64,000 bases of DNA from Prorocentrum cordatum (GCA_963575745.1 CAUYUJ010015517.1:187568-251567), one strand, 5' to 3'. Numbered from the stretch's first letter, positions 32,692-43,478 are shown. The notes: generated by a model not told the origin, from the sequence alone. Made by a program: numbers and translations.

Positions 32692-33425
32692 CTCCATCTC
32701 TTCGGGCCTTCTCTCTGGGCCGTCGCAAGGAGCTTCTGCCCGGAGTTTCGAGGGATAGGACGCAGAGAGATCTGCACATATGGTTCCAGGCTGCTACTTG
32801 CTGCAGGCAGCTGACGCGAACTCTAGAGCTGCAGTGGGCGGGGGGAGTGAGGCAGGAGGTGCGTGAGGGATGTAATGTTTTATTGTTCGTGCTGTCTGGA
32901 GGGACCTCCTGTGCCCGTGCACGGTCGAGACCTCGTCTCTTCACAGCTGGCGTTTGAACGAGGTGCTTGCTGGTCGCGAGGCCCGCTAATCTTCTCCTGG
33001 CGTCCAGCCTAAGGGTGCTGGTGACGCGCAGCCAGCCCTGGCACTCGGGCCGAGGGGTACCACTAATGCTTGGACGTCTTTCTTTGTGCTTCGGCCCCTG
33101 TCCAGGTGTAGCTTGGCCTCTCGGCCTCGTGTGCCTGCGAGGGGCAACTCAGCCTTGGGTCTCTGGGACGGGCCTCGTGTCGGCGCCCCATCACGCCTCA
33201 CGTTAAAGTTCATCGATTGGAGTGGGAGGGCTGCACATGTGAAGGACGTCAGGTGTCATGAGTCAGTCTTTGATTTTTGTGCCGAGTTTCCACAAGTCGA
33301 AGCGAGAATTAAACACCTCATGGCCCATCAGCGGGCCCACTCGGTCTGCAGGACATGCTTACTCCCTGCACACCCACGGCTGCAGCCCCCCTGCGGAGCT
33401 CTTTCATGGACCCTTCCGATCCAAT
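32692..33425. other. Unassigned stretch
   Basis: No supported gene; mixed composition. Confidence 0.45.
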
Positions 33426-33439
33426 GCGATCCGATCCTC

Positions 33440-33497
33440 CTCCGCTTCCGCTTCCGCTTCCGCTTCCGACGACGACGACGACGGCGAAGGCGGCGGG

Positions 33498-33560
<63 letters not shown>
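33440..33560 (+). repeat. CTTCCG then GAC microsatellite
   Basis: Four CTTCCG hexamers are followed by about 25 GAC triplets. Confidence 0.95.
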
Positions 33561-34320
33561 ACCGAGGGCCGCGTCGCCTGGCTCGCTCACCTGAAGGTTC
33601 CCGGGAGGCCCCCGCGGGCCCCCCTATAGGTGCCCTGGAGGTCCTCGATGCCTCCGCGGGCCTCCGCGAGGCGCCCAGAGGTCCAGGAGGGCGCCAGGGA
33701 TGCCCGCCGATGCGCAGGGGGGAGGGGCCTGGAAGCGCCAGTGCCCCAGCCGTCCGACGACGCGTTTGGCCTCTCCATCCGATCTTGCGGCTGGCCAATC
33801 CGCGACCCCGTAGCTCTCGATGCCCAGTCCCTGGGGGCAGCTCGGCGGCGAGCAAGGGGGGGAAGTGACAAGGGGCGGGCCTCCTCAGAAGGCTAAGGAA
33901 GTCCCCCTGGGCTTCTGAAAGTTTTCTAGGCCCTTCCCTAGGCCACATAAAACCTATCAGAGTTGAGAAGCCTTCCTCCTTTTCATTTCCCACCTTGCTC
34001 GCCGCCGAGCAGTGGCTTCGGCCTGGAAGCGCCCCCCAGAGACCGAAAGCTGCAGCAGACGCACAAGAGCCACGACTGCTTTGCTCCGAGCGATCCCCAC
34101 CCGAGAACGCGATGCGGCATCGGCATCCCTGGGACTCGGCGGCCGCGGCATGAAGTCGTCGTACTTCGTGGACGCGGGGCTGGGCTCCAAGGGAGCACTG
34201 ACACACACTGGGCCCGGTGGCCGCGGTGTGCCGGGTGCACGAGGCTGGTCGGGAGCCCTCTGGCACGGCCCAGCGGCTCTGGTACCCTGAAGCATCGATG
34301 CCTACCCCGCGCACCCTCCT
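33561..34320. other. Unassigned GC-rich stretch
   Basis: Open on both strands without recognisable domains. Confidence 0.4.
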
Positions 34321-34490
34321 GCCGATGCCGAGGCATCGCCGGCTCGATGTCTGGGCACCACCAGGTCGGTGCCCAGGCGTCGGCTGCGCCCAGCTACGTC
34401 CATGGACGCATCCCTCGGTGCAGGCGTGGGCATAGCCTTGCGGATGCCTGGGCATCCGAGGCATCGACACGGCCATGCCTAGGCATGCTA
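34321..34490. repeat. Cluster of GATGCC-based palindromes
   Basis: CGATGCCGAGGCATCG (about 34323-34338), CGGATGCCTGGGCATCCG (34441-34458) and CATGCCTAGGCATG (34474-34487) are each perfect hairpins or palindromes sharing a GCC-NN-GGC centre. Confidence 0.85.
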
Positions 34491-34596
34491 CGATGACGCG
34501 CAGGCGTATGGGCGGGGGGGTCCAAGGTGATGGCTGGTAGCAGAGCGATCGGGCCGACCCAAGGAGCTCGTTTCTTCAACCCAGACAACCCGAACC

Positions 34597-34873
34597 TATC
34601 CCCCTCCTCCTCCTCCTCCTCCTCCTCCCTCCTCCTCCTCCTCCTCCTCCTCTCCTCCTCTCCTCCTCCTCCTCCTCCTCCTCCTCCTCCTCCTCCTCCT
34701 CCTCCTCCTCCTCCCCTCCTCCTCCTCCTCCCCCTCCTCCCCCTCCCCCCCCTCCTCCCCCTCCTCCTCCTCCTCCCCTCCTCCTCCTCCTCCTCCTCCT
34801 CCTCCTCCTCCTCCTCCTCCTCTCCTCCTCCTCGTCCTCGTCCTCGTCCTCCTCCTCCTCCTCCTCCTCCTTC
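34597..34873 (+). repeat. CTC microsatellite
   Basis: Interrupted CTC/CCCCTC triplets. Confidence 0.95.
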
Positions 34874-35015
34874 TCCTATCGGGCGGGGAACTCCAAACAA
34901 ACATATCGGCCCGAAGCCTGCAAGCTGCTTCCAAGAGGCCCCCCCGGGAAGCCTCCCACGAGATCCCAACGACCACCAAATGGGCCTCAGACCCACAGCC
35001 CAGGCACGGTGGCGG

Positions 35016-35317
35016 ATGGGCCGAAGGCCATTCGACATCGGCCCAAAATAGGGAATCGAACTCTATACAACGACGCTTCTTCTAGCCCTGCATTCGGATT
35101 TGCACTGGAGAGCGGATCCTGGTGTCTACGGGACCCTGGTGTATACATGTTTCTCGTTGCTTGCCCGGGACATCGGGGAAAGAAGTCTATCCCACACCGC
35201 CCCACGCGTCGCCTTCGACCCCCAAGACGTCCTGGGAGTGAACAACAGCCCGCCACTGGCAATGTATATGTTCCAGTTTCCGAGGATGGGCCGAAGGCCA
35301 TTCGATGTCGGCCCAAA
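35016..35317 (+). repeat. Direct repeat pair (34 nt) 267 nt apart
   Basis: GATGGGCCGAAGGCCATTCG with its continuation to CGGCCCAAAA occurs at about 35017-35050 and 35284-35317 with two or three differences. Confidence 0.85.
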
Positions 35318-35319
35318 AC

Positions 35320-35515
35320 CTGTGGATGGCAGGGGGCCGCATCGCCCAGCTCGACCACTTGCACCTCCTCGACGGCACCGTGCTCTTCGGGCTCGGCGCC
35401 GCCGGCGCGCTCCTGGGGCCGCGCGCGCGCGCTGCGCCGTGCCGAGGGACGAACGAACGACGCCTCCGCCTTCTCGTTCGCGCCCTCCTCATCCCCCCCG
35501 CCTCGGGACCGCCCT
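35320..35515 (+). CDS. Exon candidate before a CTC tract
   Basis: The frame reads WMAGGRIAQLDHLHLLDGTV, LFGLGAAGALLGPRARAAP and then Arg-rich sequence before entering the CTC repeat as poly-Ser. The first 40 residues look like a genuine amphipathic segment. Unknown. Confidence 0.25.
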
Positions 35516-35539
35516 TCTCAGCCCACTCCTCCCACTCCT

Positions 35540-35624
35540 CCTCCTCCTCCTCCTCCTCCTCCTCCTCCTCCTCCTCCTCCTCCTCCTCCTGCTCCTCCTC
35601 CTCCTCCTCCTCCTCCTCCTCCTA
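35540..35624 (+). repeat. CTC microsatellite
   Basis: Nearly pure CTC triplets, followed at 35652-35670 by a CA run. Confidence 0.95.
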
Positions 35625-36059
35625 GTCCGCCAAAGCCATTTCGACCCCGAGTACACACACACACACACGTTGTTTTACCGTCCAGCGAAGCCCGGTGGCA
35701 AAGTCAGAGCAGGCAGACACAATCACACACACATTACACGGGGCACACGAGGGCGTTTCGAGCGTCGACGTCGAGAGGGCCTCGCGCTCGAGGGCCCTAA
35801 AAAAAGGCGGCACCCAAGTTCATCAGATACAATGCTGAGATCTGGCGCGCGCGAGAAAGCCAGGAGGTGTGTCCCCTTCTTCCCTTCTCTGCTCCACTCC
35901 CCCATCCTCTTCACCCCCATCCTCCGCCCCCTGGCGAGCAGCGACCGCCGATGCGGGGCCGCTGCAGCAGTACAGGATTCCACCCTCAAGGAAAACATAC
36001 TCATCAGCTGCAGCGCCGGGATCTGTTCGTGCAACGGTGGCCGAGGCCCGCCTGGGAAG

Positions 36060-37444
36060 TAAGAGCCAAACGCCGTTAGCTACATTGAGGCTGTGGTCAG
36101 CTCGTCTTAGGTCGGGCGTGTCCTCCTGCAGTGGGATTTTGGACGAAAAATACAAAATTGTCAAAACAAACTCCCAAATGGTCAAACATAATCGGAAAAT
36201 CCTCCCTATACTAATTTTTGACTATTTCTGAATATCCCTCCTGTAGAGGGACATGCCCGACTCAAAGCTGCATCGAGGCTGTGATCAGCTCGTGCGAGGA
36301 GGAAGGCAGTGGCAGCACGGACTGCAACTGCGAGGAGGCAGGCAGCGGCGCCAGTGGCACCCCAGTCGCCGCCAGAACGAGCCGGAATCAACCGCAAGTG
36401 GCTACGGACAGGAGCGGCTCGTGCGAGAAAGAAGGCAGTGGCAGCCCGGGCTGTTGGTGCGAGAAGGCAGGCGCTGGCAGCAGATCGAGCTACACGTCAT
36501 CAGCTACAACGCTGCTGGGGCCAGCTCGTGCGAGAAGCCAGGCAGTGACAGCGTGGGCTGTCGGTGCGAGAAGGGAGCCAGTGGCAGCGGTGGCCGACAG
36601 TGCGAGAAGGCAGGCACTGGCAACACGAATGAGCCACACATTATCAGCTACAACGCTGCTGGGGCCAGCTCGTGCGAGAAGCTGGGCAGGGGCAGCGTGA
36701 ACTGCTGGTGCGAGACAGCAGTCAGTGTCCGAAGTGGTTGCCAGTGCGAGAAGGCAGGCAGTCGCCACAGGAACGAGCTACACATCATCTGCTAGAATGC
36801 GTGAAGCGAGACACAGACCGACATCATCAGCTACTGCGCTGGGGGCCAACCGCGCTACAAAGGCGAGCCCGCGCCGGCCAACGTCACCAGCTACAGGGCC
36901 TGTACCAGTTCGCGTGGGTGCAGCGAGAACGCGCGAGCCAACGTCATCAGCTACAGGGCTCTGGGCCAGTTCGTGCAGGAGACGCCAAACCGAGGAGCAG
37001 TTCGCGCGCGAGGATAGGCGGTGGCAGCATGCTTCGTCAAGGCGAGAAGGGCAAGCAGTGGCAGAAGGCATTGGCATTGTGAGAAAAAGAAAAGCGAAGG
37101 CAACTGTAGAGCCTGAGCTCGCCAGCTACAGAACGAGATCAGGGCATGCGAGAATTTGACAGTGAAGCTGAAGACCAGCAGCAGCGGCACGTGCGATAAG
37201 CGCGAGCCGTGGCAGCAGCCCCTACTGCCACCCAGCGAGACGTGGAACGCGAAGTAAGAGCCCGAGGTCATTAGCTGCAGTAGCAATCCTGGAGCCCGAG
37301 GTCAGCAGCTACAGCGCTGGGAAGAGGGCGCGCGAGAAGGGCAGAGATCTAATCATCAGCTACCAGGCAAGGATCAGCTGGAGCAAAAAGCAGGGGCAAA
37401 GCATCATCAGCTACAATGCTGGGGTTCGCTCATGCGCGAAATGA
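36060..37444 (+). pseudogene. Decayed pentatricopeptide-repeat (PPR) array
   Basis: Diverged copies of a PPR-like unit are scattered over three frames: NAVSYIEAVVSS (about 36070-36107), HVISYNAAGASSCEK (36493-36537), HIISYNAAGASSCEK (36636-36680), GEKGKQWQKALAL ending in a stop (about 37040-37082) and SIISYNAGVRSCAK ending in a stop (37400-37444). The pattern xISYNAxIxxCEKGxQWxxAL is the form I know from dinoflagellate PPR proteins, which are organellar RNA-binding proteins built from 35-residue helical repeats. The nucleotide phrase ATCAGCTACAACGCTG recurs at least eight times. Stops and frame changes show that this array no longer encodes a protein. A family 1 inverted-repeat element interrupts it at 36109-36262. 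Confidence 0.6.
36109..36262 (+). mobile_element. Family 1 inverted-repeat element, copy 1
   Basis: Left end AGGTCGGGCGTGTCCTCC-TGCAG; right end CTGTAGAGGGACATGCCCGACT, nearly its reverse complement. The 110-nt centre is AT-rich and unlike the GC-rich surroundings. It interrupts the PPR array and is flanked by diverged copies of GAGGCTGTGGTCAGCTCGT (36087-36105 and 36276-36294), either a long duplication made on insertion or two PPR units. GC at the inner edge of the left repeat and TGTAG at the right would allow splicing in some copies. Confidence 0.8.
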
Positions 37445-37840
37445 CTGAGGGTGCAAGGCTTGCAAGACACGCCATGGGATTGAGAGCTCTGCTCGGCACC
37501 CACCTCCAGGGGAGCTCTCGTGAAGCAGCCCCATGTCGCCAAGGATAGGCCTGGGGAGGGGTTGGCCTTTTCCCGTCGGCTCCGTCTACTTTGCAACGAC
37601 GTGGACTTGATCTGGCCAGCTGCATCGCAACTGGATCCTCGTTCACCCCCCCCTCGGCCGTCCTCGTCCCCTCCCTCCTCCCACCTGGCCTGGGCCTGGC
37701 CTGCCGCTGCGCGGACCGTGCCCGCAGGCAGGGCGGGGAGGTCCTGGATGCGCCTCTTGGTCTCCTCCACCTGCAGGACCTTCCGGGGGGGGGTGCTGCT
37801 GCATGGACACGATCGAGGTCCGAAGATCGGGTTTCTGCAA
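37445..37840. other. Unassigned stretch
   Basis: Open frames on both strands, none recognisable. Confidence 0.4.
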
Positions 37841-37844
37841 AAGA

Positions 37845-38035
37845 GAAAAAAAGTAAGCACGTACTTCCGAAGGTCCACGCGGATGTCTTGGATCGGCGCT
37901 GGATCCCCCTGGCGGCACCTCCAGCGCCGCTCCTGTCGCACTCCGCGCTCCAGGGAGGGGGGTCCAGCGCAGATCCAAGAAATCCGCGCGGACCTCCGAA
38001 CATTATGCCCATGCAGCTTTTTCTTCTTCAATATT
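37845..38035. repeat. Inverted duplication (arms ~70 nt, ~85% alike)
   Basis: Around 37862-37908 the sequence CGAAGGTCC-CGCGGAT-TCTTGGATC-GCGCTGGA is matched in inverse by 37958-38006; similarity extends outward through the A-rich (GAGAAAAAAAG) and T-rich (CTTTTTCTTCTTC) flanks. Confidence 0.75.
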
Positions 38036-39110
38036 AGATGTCTTTTGGCCCTTACTGGGCCTCCTCGTCGCCACGGCTGGAATCGCAGCGACGTTCGAGC
38101 CAAAATGCACCCCAGGAGAGGTCTGGGGATAGATTTTGACCCCCGAGCCCAAGCCTCCTCGAATCGCGAAAAGACCACGATGAAAAACTTGTTGCAACTG
38201 TCAGGCCTCCAGGGGCCCTGACTCAGCCCCGCGACTGAACAAAAAAGGATCGAGGTTGAAGACCAGCCCGAGGGAAGGGGTCGGGGCCTCTAAAGGTCAA
38301 TGCCCTGAGCAAAAATCACGACGCCTGGGGTCTGCGGACGAAGGCATGATACAGGTACCGTCATCATGACTTCAAGTGAGCGAGGCGTTTCATGCTAGGA
38401 TAACTTTACTGGTGGAATTGGTGCGTCTGATGCCGGGTCACGTGGCGATGGCGCAGATGGGCATGCGTGATGATGATGACGATGATGTTTGTGATTCGTA
38501 TGGCAAGCGAACAACCAAGGAATCCGACCAGCCCTTTGGGCCAAGGTAGTCTAGCGATATCTTTCTTTCCTCTTCCAAACCGGTCTTCTCTTCGAGGAGG
38601 GGCCCCCTCCCCCTCCCCCCCTGAGGTTGTCGGGGATGTTTCGCGAAGTATCAGCAGGGTTTTTTGTTTGCCACAGGTGTGCATACATAATGCATGTTTA
38701 TATAGGTATATATGTAAATCTACGTACTTATATATCTATACATGTGCATATATATACATACTAGAACCACGCGCGGGCTTCGCGCGTTTAGGTTCTAGCC
38801 AAGCCCATGGCGCTGTGATGACACGAAAGTCGGGGTTTGCGGGCGACTCGCTGTCGGAGAAGGGCTGCGACCGTCTTGGGCGGGTGATGGGATGATGGGA
38901 TGTCGCAGGGGGAGGTACACGTGCCTTTGGCCCAAAAGGCACCGTCTAGAGTTGCCAAATCGTTGTCACGACACGCAAGTCTTGGCTTGCAAGTTCGCCG
39001 TGGAGATCGCTGAACAGCCTTGGGGCTTGGACTGGCTGTCTGATGAAATGTTGAGGCTGTTGTGTGCTGGTCTTCGGATGTCGTCAAGCGTTCTTGGCCT
39101 GTCTGGCCGA
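38036..39110. other. Unassigned stretch
   Basis: It contains a TATA/TATG block at 38695-38760 and otherwise mixed sequence with no supported gene. Confidence 0.4.
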
Positions 39111-39111
39111 G

Positions 39112-39372
39112 CACGTGCGGGAGGGGCAGGAATGACAGAGGACGGGACAACAACTGCCTTGAAATAGAATGCACGCGCTGCCACGCGAGCTGGCGGAGCA
39201 CGTTCAGAATGCCAGAGGCCTCAGGGTAAACTGCTTTGATAAATAATGCATCTGTCACGCTGGTGGCGGAGCACTTGCAGAAAAATTGAGGAAAGACGGG
39301 GAAGGAGGGAACGCAGCCTTGATTGATGCATGCGCTGTCACGCCAGCTGGCGGAGCACGTGCAGAAACTCGC
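39112..39372 (+). repeat. ~79-nt tandem repeat, three and a half units
   Basis: The phrase CGGAGCACGTGCAGAA recurs at 39112, 39191, 39264 and 39349, each preceded by GCTGTCACGC-AGCTGG. Periods are 79, 73 and 85 nt. Confidence 0.8.
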
Positions 39373-39469
39373 ACCGAGAGGGACTCAAGTTCGATGACTT
39401 TGCCTTCATTAATAAGAACTTTCGAGCCACCTCCAACCGTCCTTCGGCATTCTTGGAGCCTCTTGACGG

Positions 39470-39690
39470 GCGCATGCTGGAGATGCGGTTTGGGGCGTCT
39501 TTGGGTGCTGTTTTGGAACCCTCTTGGGGGCTTGCACGGTCATCTTGGGAATCTCGTGGAGCCGTTTTGGAGCCGGTTTTTGGGGCCTCTTGGGCTGCCT
39601 TCGGGCCCCTTTTTAGGGCAGCGTCGAGACCGTCCTGGGTCCATAATATGCCACCTTGGGCCGTCTTGGGCGGTCAGAGGCCAGGAAGGG
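39470..39690 (+). repeat. Degenerate CTTGGRGCC minisatellite, block 1
   Basis: Short TTGGAGCCTCTTGGG-like units of about 11 and 22 nt; the same type resumes at 40262. Confidence 0.65.
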
Positions 39691-39692
39691 CA

Positions 39693-39696
<4 letters not shown>

Positions 39697-39735
<39 letters not shown>
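39697..39735 (+). repeat. CA microsatellite
   Basis: Pure CA repeat. Confidence 0.95.
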
Positions 39736-39737
<2 letters not shown>

Positions 39738-39772
39738 TCTTCAAACATGTCACGACCATCGCTGTGCTTGGC

Positions 39773-39979
39773 TTGTGGATGCCACGACAATGGGCACCCT
39801 AACAGTCCTACCATTGAATTTAAATGTGCTTAACATGTCGGTAACATGTTTTTAACATGTAAACATGTTGTAAACATGTGGTTTACATGTTTAAAACATG
39901 TTTCCCACATGTTTTAGGCATCTGGAAATTATTTGGCAACACGCTTCCTCTCCATTGACCGTCCTCCACAATCTTGGAC
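39773..39979 (+). repeat. Dispersed ~200-nt repeat, copy B
   Basis: Second copy of 26734-26934; here the centre holds five or more ACATGTTT / AAACATGT palindromic repeats. Confidence 0.85.
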
Positions 39980-40066
39980 GGTCTTGGGGGTATACGCCAC
40001 CGTGGCGAACATTTCTTTCTATCTGCCTTCGCCAATAGCGCAGCAGCGCGGAATAACACGAAGTAT

Positions 40067-40170
40067 AACTACTCCGCTCGATAACGCATAGGGTTTGAGC
40101 GGAGTAGTTTCCAATCCGGTTATTCGGGTAACAGAGTTAGAAGCATTAAGCGGATCGGAAACTACTCCGC
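40067..40170. repeat. Three-arm inverted repeat
   Basis: AACTACTCCGCTC (40067-40079) is inverted at 40097-40109, and GCGGAGTAGTTTCC (40099-40112) is inverted again at 40157-40170, so one arm can pair with either of two partners. Confidence 0.85.
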
Positions 40171-40261
40171 CGAATGGCCCAGTCATGATGTCATACTAGG
40201 CATCTTTAGAGGGATCGGAGATATCATCACCATCATGGCAAATTGAAGGAACGTTTGTCCC

Positions 40262-41170
40262 GGCTGTGTGTTAAGCGGTCTTGGAGGCCTCGTGGGCCGT
40301 CTGGAGGCCTCTTGGAGGCCTCTTGGAGGCCCTGGGGAGGGAGTAGCAACAAAGGGTGCGAGAGGGCGGCGAGGTGCCGGGCTTGTTGGCGAGGATCGAG
40401 GTCCGAAGCTGCTGTGGCTTCCAGGGCTCTCGTCGTCGCCGCGGCTGGACGCATCTCGAAGCGACGTTTTTTTTTGTTGTTCCGAGGAGGTGCAGGAAGA
40501 GGACGGGGAGGGAGATGAGGAGGCGGAAGCATCAATAGCAGTTAAAGCAACAGTTGGGCCGCCTTGAAGCCGTCTTTGCCGGCGTCTCGGGGATCTCTGT
40601 GGGCAGCCTTGAGCTCACACTACCCTGCGCGCTTGGGATCCTTGGTGTTTGGAACCCGTGGCATAATGAAACGCCTCCTCGGGCCATTTTGAGCCACTTC
40701 ACTCCCTCTCGGGCCGTCTGGGGACCCATTTGAGGCGTCTTGAAGGCTTTGGCTGTCTTGGGCCTTGTCGGGGCCCTCTTGGAGGTGGAGCCCTCTTGGA
40801 GCTCTCTCGAGGCCATTTGGGACCCTCTTCTTGGGGCTGTCTCGGAGCGCGCTTGGGCCGTCTTAGGAGTCTCTTGGGCCATCGTGGGGCCCTCTTTGGG
40901 GGCTGCTTGGGGCCATCTTGGAGCGATTTCTGGGGCCTCGTGGGCAATCTTGGCCCGTCGGAAGCTTGAGAAAGCCAGAACACGGACAACCTGGAAACAC
41001 CTTCGAACTAATTGATCTGTCCCTCTTGAAGTCATGCTGGGCCATCTTGGAACCCTCTTGGGCGATATTGGGCTCTCTTGGGTGATATTTGGGCCGTCTT
41101 GGAAACCTCTTGGACGTCTCTTGGGCCCTCTCATCGCCCCTCACCCCCTTCCTTGACGCGTTTTGGCGCT
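40262..41170 (+). repeat. Degenerate CTTGGRGCC minisatellite, block 2
   Basis: Long stretch of ~11/22-nt units such as GGGCCGTCTTGGAGCCCTCT with unique sequence at 40345-40560. Confidence 0.65.
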
Positions 41171-41234
41171 CCCCAACGGGTCCAGAAACGCTGTGTACAA
41201 AATCAGTGCTCCCATGGGTCCCTGGGACCCTCTA

Positions 41235-41343
41235 CCCATATGTGTATAGATATACATATATAAATGCATGCATACCGACATACATACACTAATGCACACC
41301 TGTAGATACGTAGTAATATTTACACGTATAAATCTGTGTATGT
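41235..41343 (+). repeat. TA/TG/CA microsatellite
   Basis: ATACATATATAAATGCATGC-type sequence directly before composite repeat copy 1, as at 43530-44160 before copy 2. Confidence 0.8.
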
Positions 41344-41613
41344 ATCGGAGGTGAGGGGGTGAGATCGAAGTGGAACGGAGTGCCCCCCTACCGGGACATC
41401 GGTTTCGGTTTCGTGCTCGTGCGTGCCGTGCGTGCCGGCGAGGCGAAGCTGCGTGGGCGGGCGAGAAATAAGTCTCCTGTAGCTGAGGTGCGGCTGGACC
41501 AAAAGTCTCCCTTCTGGCAACCGGTTCCCCGCGGTGTTCCGCCGGTGTCCCGCTCGGGGGCCGGTGGCGCGCGGAGTCCCGCCGATGTTCCGCCCGTGTC
41601 CCGTCGGTGCCCC
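41344..41613 (+). repeat. Composite repeat core, copy 1
   Basis: Shares with 44161-44389 the near-identical stretch CGGAGGTGAGGGGGTGAGA, then CGGTTTCGGTTTCGTGCTCG, GCGTGCCGTGCGTGCCGGCG, AAGCTGCGTGGGCGGGCGAG and a 3' end rich in GGTGTTCCGCCGGTGTCCCG. Both copies have a TG/TA microsatellite before and a GAT satellite after. Confidence 0.9.
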
Positions 41614-41646
<33 letters not shown>

Positions 41647-41815
41647 AATGGTGTCACGATGATGATGATGATGATGATGATGACGATGGTGTCGATGATG
41701 ATGGTGATGATGATGGTGCCCCGATGATGATGATGATGATGATGATGATGATCCTGACGATGATGATGATGATGATGGTGATGGTGGTGATGATGATGGT
41801 GCCCCGATGATGATC
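41614..41815 (+). repeat. GAT satellite block 1
   Basis: GATGATGAT runs punctuated by GGTGCCCCGATG. The block is cut at 41815 by the element 41816-42420 and resumes after it. Confidence 0.95.
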
Positions 41816-42420
41816 ATACTACCCTCTGGATTAAAAAATTGTGACCGGCACTATGCGAGAGAGCGATCCCCGCGGGTTTCGCCGGTCGACTGGCCCTCGG
41901 GCCTCCACCATCGATGAACCCCGAGATGACTCCAAGGCAGGCCCGTAAACCGAATGACGGAACGGCTCCGCAGGGCGTGGAGCTCTGCAGCACAAAGTTA
42001 TGGAAATCATCGCACACGCAATCTTTGTCTTCTGGTGGCATGGAAGGCAACCTGAAAGTGCTGTTTGAGGACGTCTTAAGCGAAACGACCACTCTCAGGC
42101 GGCATGAACATCGATCTGAAATTTTTTGTGAGGAAGTCCTAGGACAAATCGGCACTTTCAGACGGCATGGGAGAATTTCAGATCGCCCTGGAAGGCGACC
42201 TGAAACTTTTTTGAGGAAGTCCTAGGTGGAATGCCACTTACAGACGCCGGCCACATTTGGCCTTTATGATATTAAAGGGGGTGAGGTACGCGTCTGAAAC
42301 TCCCAATTCGGCATCAAATTCAACATTGTCCTGGGCCCCATGGCCTAACGGGTGGCCAGCAGCGTCTCTCTCTTTCTCTCGAACCCCGCCGTCACAACTT
42401 TTTAATCCAGCGGGTTGTAT
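41816..42420. mobile_element. 605-nt element with 30-nt terminal inverted repeats, inserted in a GAT satellite
   Basis: Left end ATACTACCCTCTGGATTAAA and onward to TTGTGAC at 41845; right end 42391-42420 is its reverse complement with three mismatches. GAT satellite lies on both sides, so the element is an insertion. Inside are a diverged tandem repeat (units with GAGGAAGTCCTAGG at 42130 and 42216, and GAGGACGTCTTAAGC at 42067) and a tRNA-like stretch next to the right end. No transposase is encoded, so it would be non-autonomous. Confidence 0.85.
42333..42393 (+). ncRNA. tRNA-like relic (Arg-type D arm)
   Basis: GGCCCCATGGCCTAACGGGT followed by GGCCAG gives a D-arm hairpin and an A-box-like TGGCCTAACGG; CTCGAACCCCGCC resembles a B box. 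The anticodon arm is replaced by a CT run. It looks like a decayed tRNA or the head of a tRNA-derived SINE. Confidence 0.35.
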
Positions 42421-43215
42421 AATTTGACGATGGTATTGATGATGATGACGGTGCCCCGATGATGATGGTGATGATGTTGGTGATCCTGCTGATGTTGATG
42501 ATGATCATATGATTTGATGATGATGATGGTGCCTCAATGATGATGATGTTGGTGATCCTGGTGATGTTGATGATGACCATATGGTTTGATGATGATGATG
42601 AGGATGATGATGATGGTGCCCCGATGATGATGCAGTTGATGATGATAATGTTGATGATGATGGTTATGATGATGGTGTCCCGATGATGATGATAATGATG
42701 GCGATGATGACGATGACGGTGTCCCGATTATGATGATGTTGATGATGAGGGTGGTGATGAGGATGTTGATGATGGTGGCCCACTGATGGTGAGGATGATG
42801 CTGATGTTGATGATGATGATCGTGTCCCGATGATGACGATGATGATGGTGACGATGATGATGGTGTTCCGATGATGATGCTGTTGATGATGATGATGATG
42901 ACGTTGCTAATGATGATCATGGTGGTGGTGTCCCGATGATGATGATGAGTATGTCGATGATGTTGTTCATGATCATGCAAATAAGCTGATGATGATGATG
43001 GTGGTGTTCCGACGATGAAGATGGTGTCCCGAAGATGATGAATATGATGTTGATGTTGATGATGATGACGATGATGTTGTCCCGATGATGATGATGATAG
43101 TGGTGATGATGATTTTGATGATGATGGTGATGAGGTGATGCTGATGGTGGTTCCCGATGATCCTGGTGATGATGGTGGTGATGATGACGTTGATGACGAT
43201 GATGTTGAAGATGAT
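42421..43215 (+). repeat. GAT satellite block 2
   Basis: GATGATGATGGTGTCCCGAT-type units of irregular length. Confidence 0.95.
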
Positions 43216-43221
43216 GATGAC

Positions 43222-43478
43222 GTTGAATGTGATATCGATTGTGATATCGATCGTGAGATCGACAGTTAGACCGAATGTGAGATCGATAGTGAGATCGAGT
43301 GAGATCGATAGTGAGATCGACTGTGAGATCGATAGTCAGATCGACTGCGAGATCGATCACATGAATTAGATCGAATGAAGTCGGTTGTGAGATCGAGTGA
43401 GATCGACCGAGCGAGACCGATAGTGAGATCGATAGTGAAATCGAAAGTGAGATCGATAGTGAGACCGATCTAGTGAGA
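43222..43478 (+). repeat. 12-nt minisatellite (GTGAGATCGATA type)
   Basis: About 20 units of GTGAGATCGATA, GTGAGATCGACT and GTGAGATCGAGT. Confidence 0.95.
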
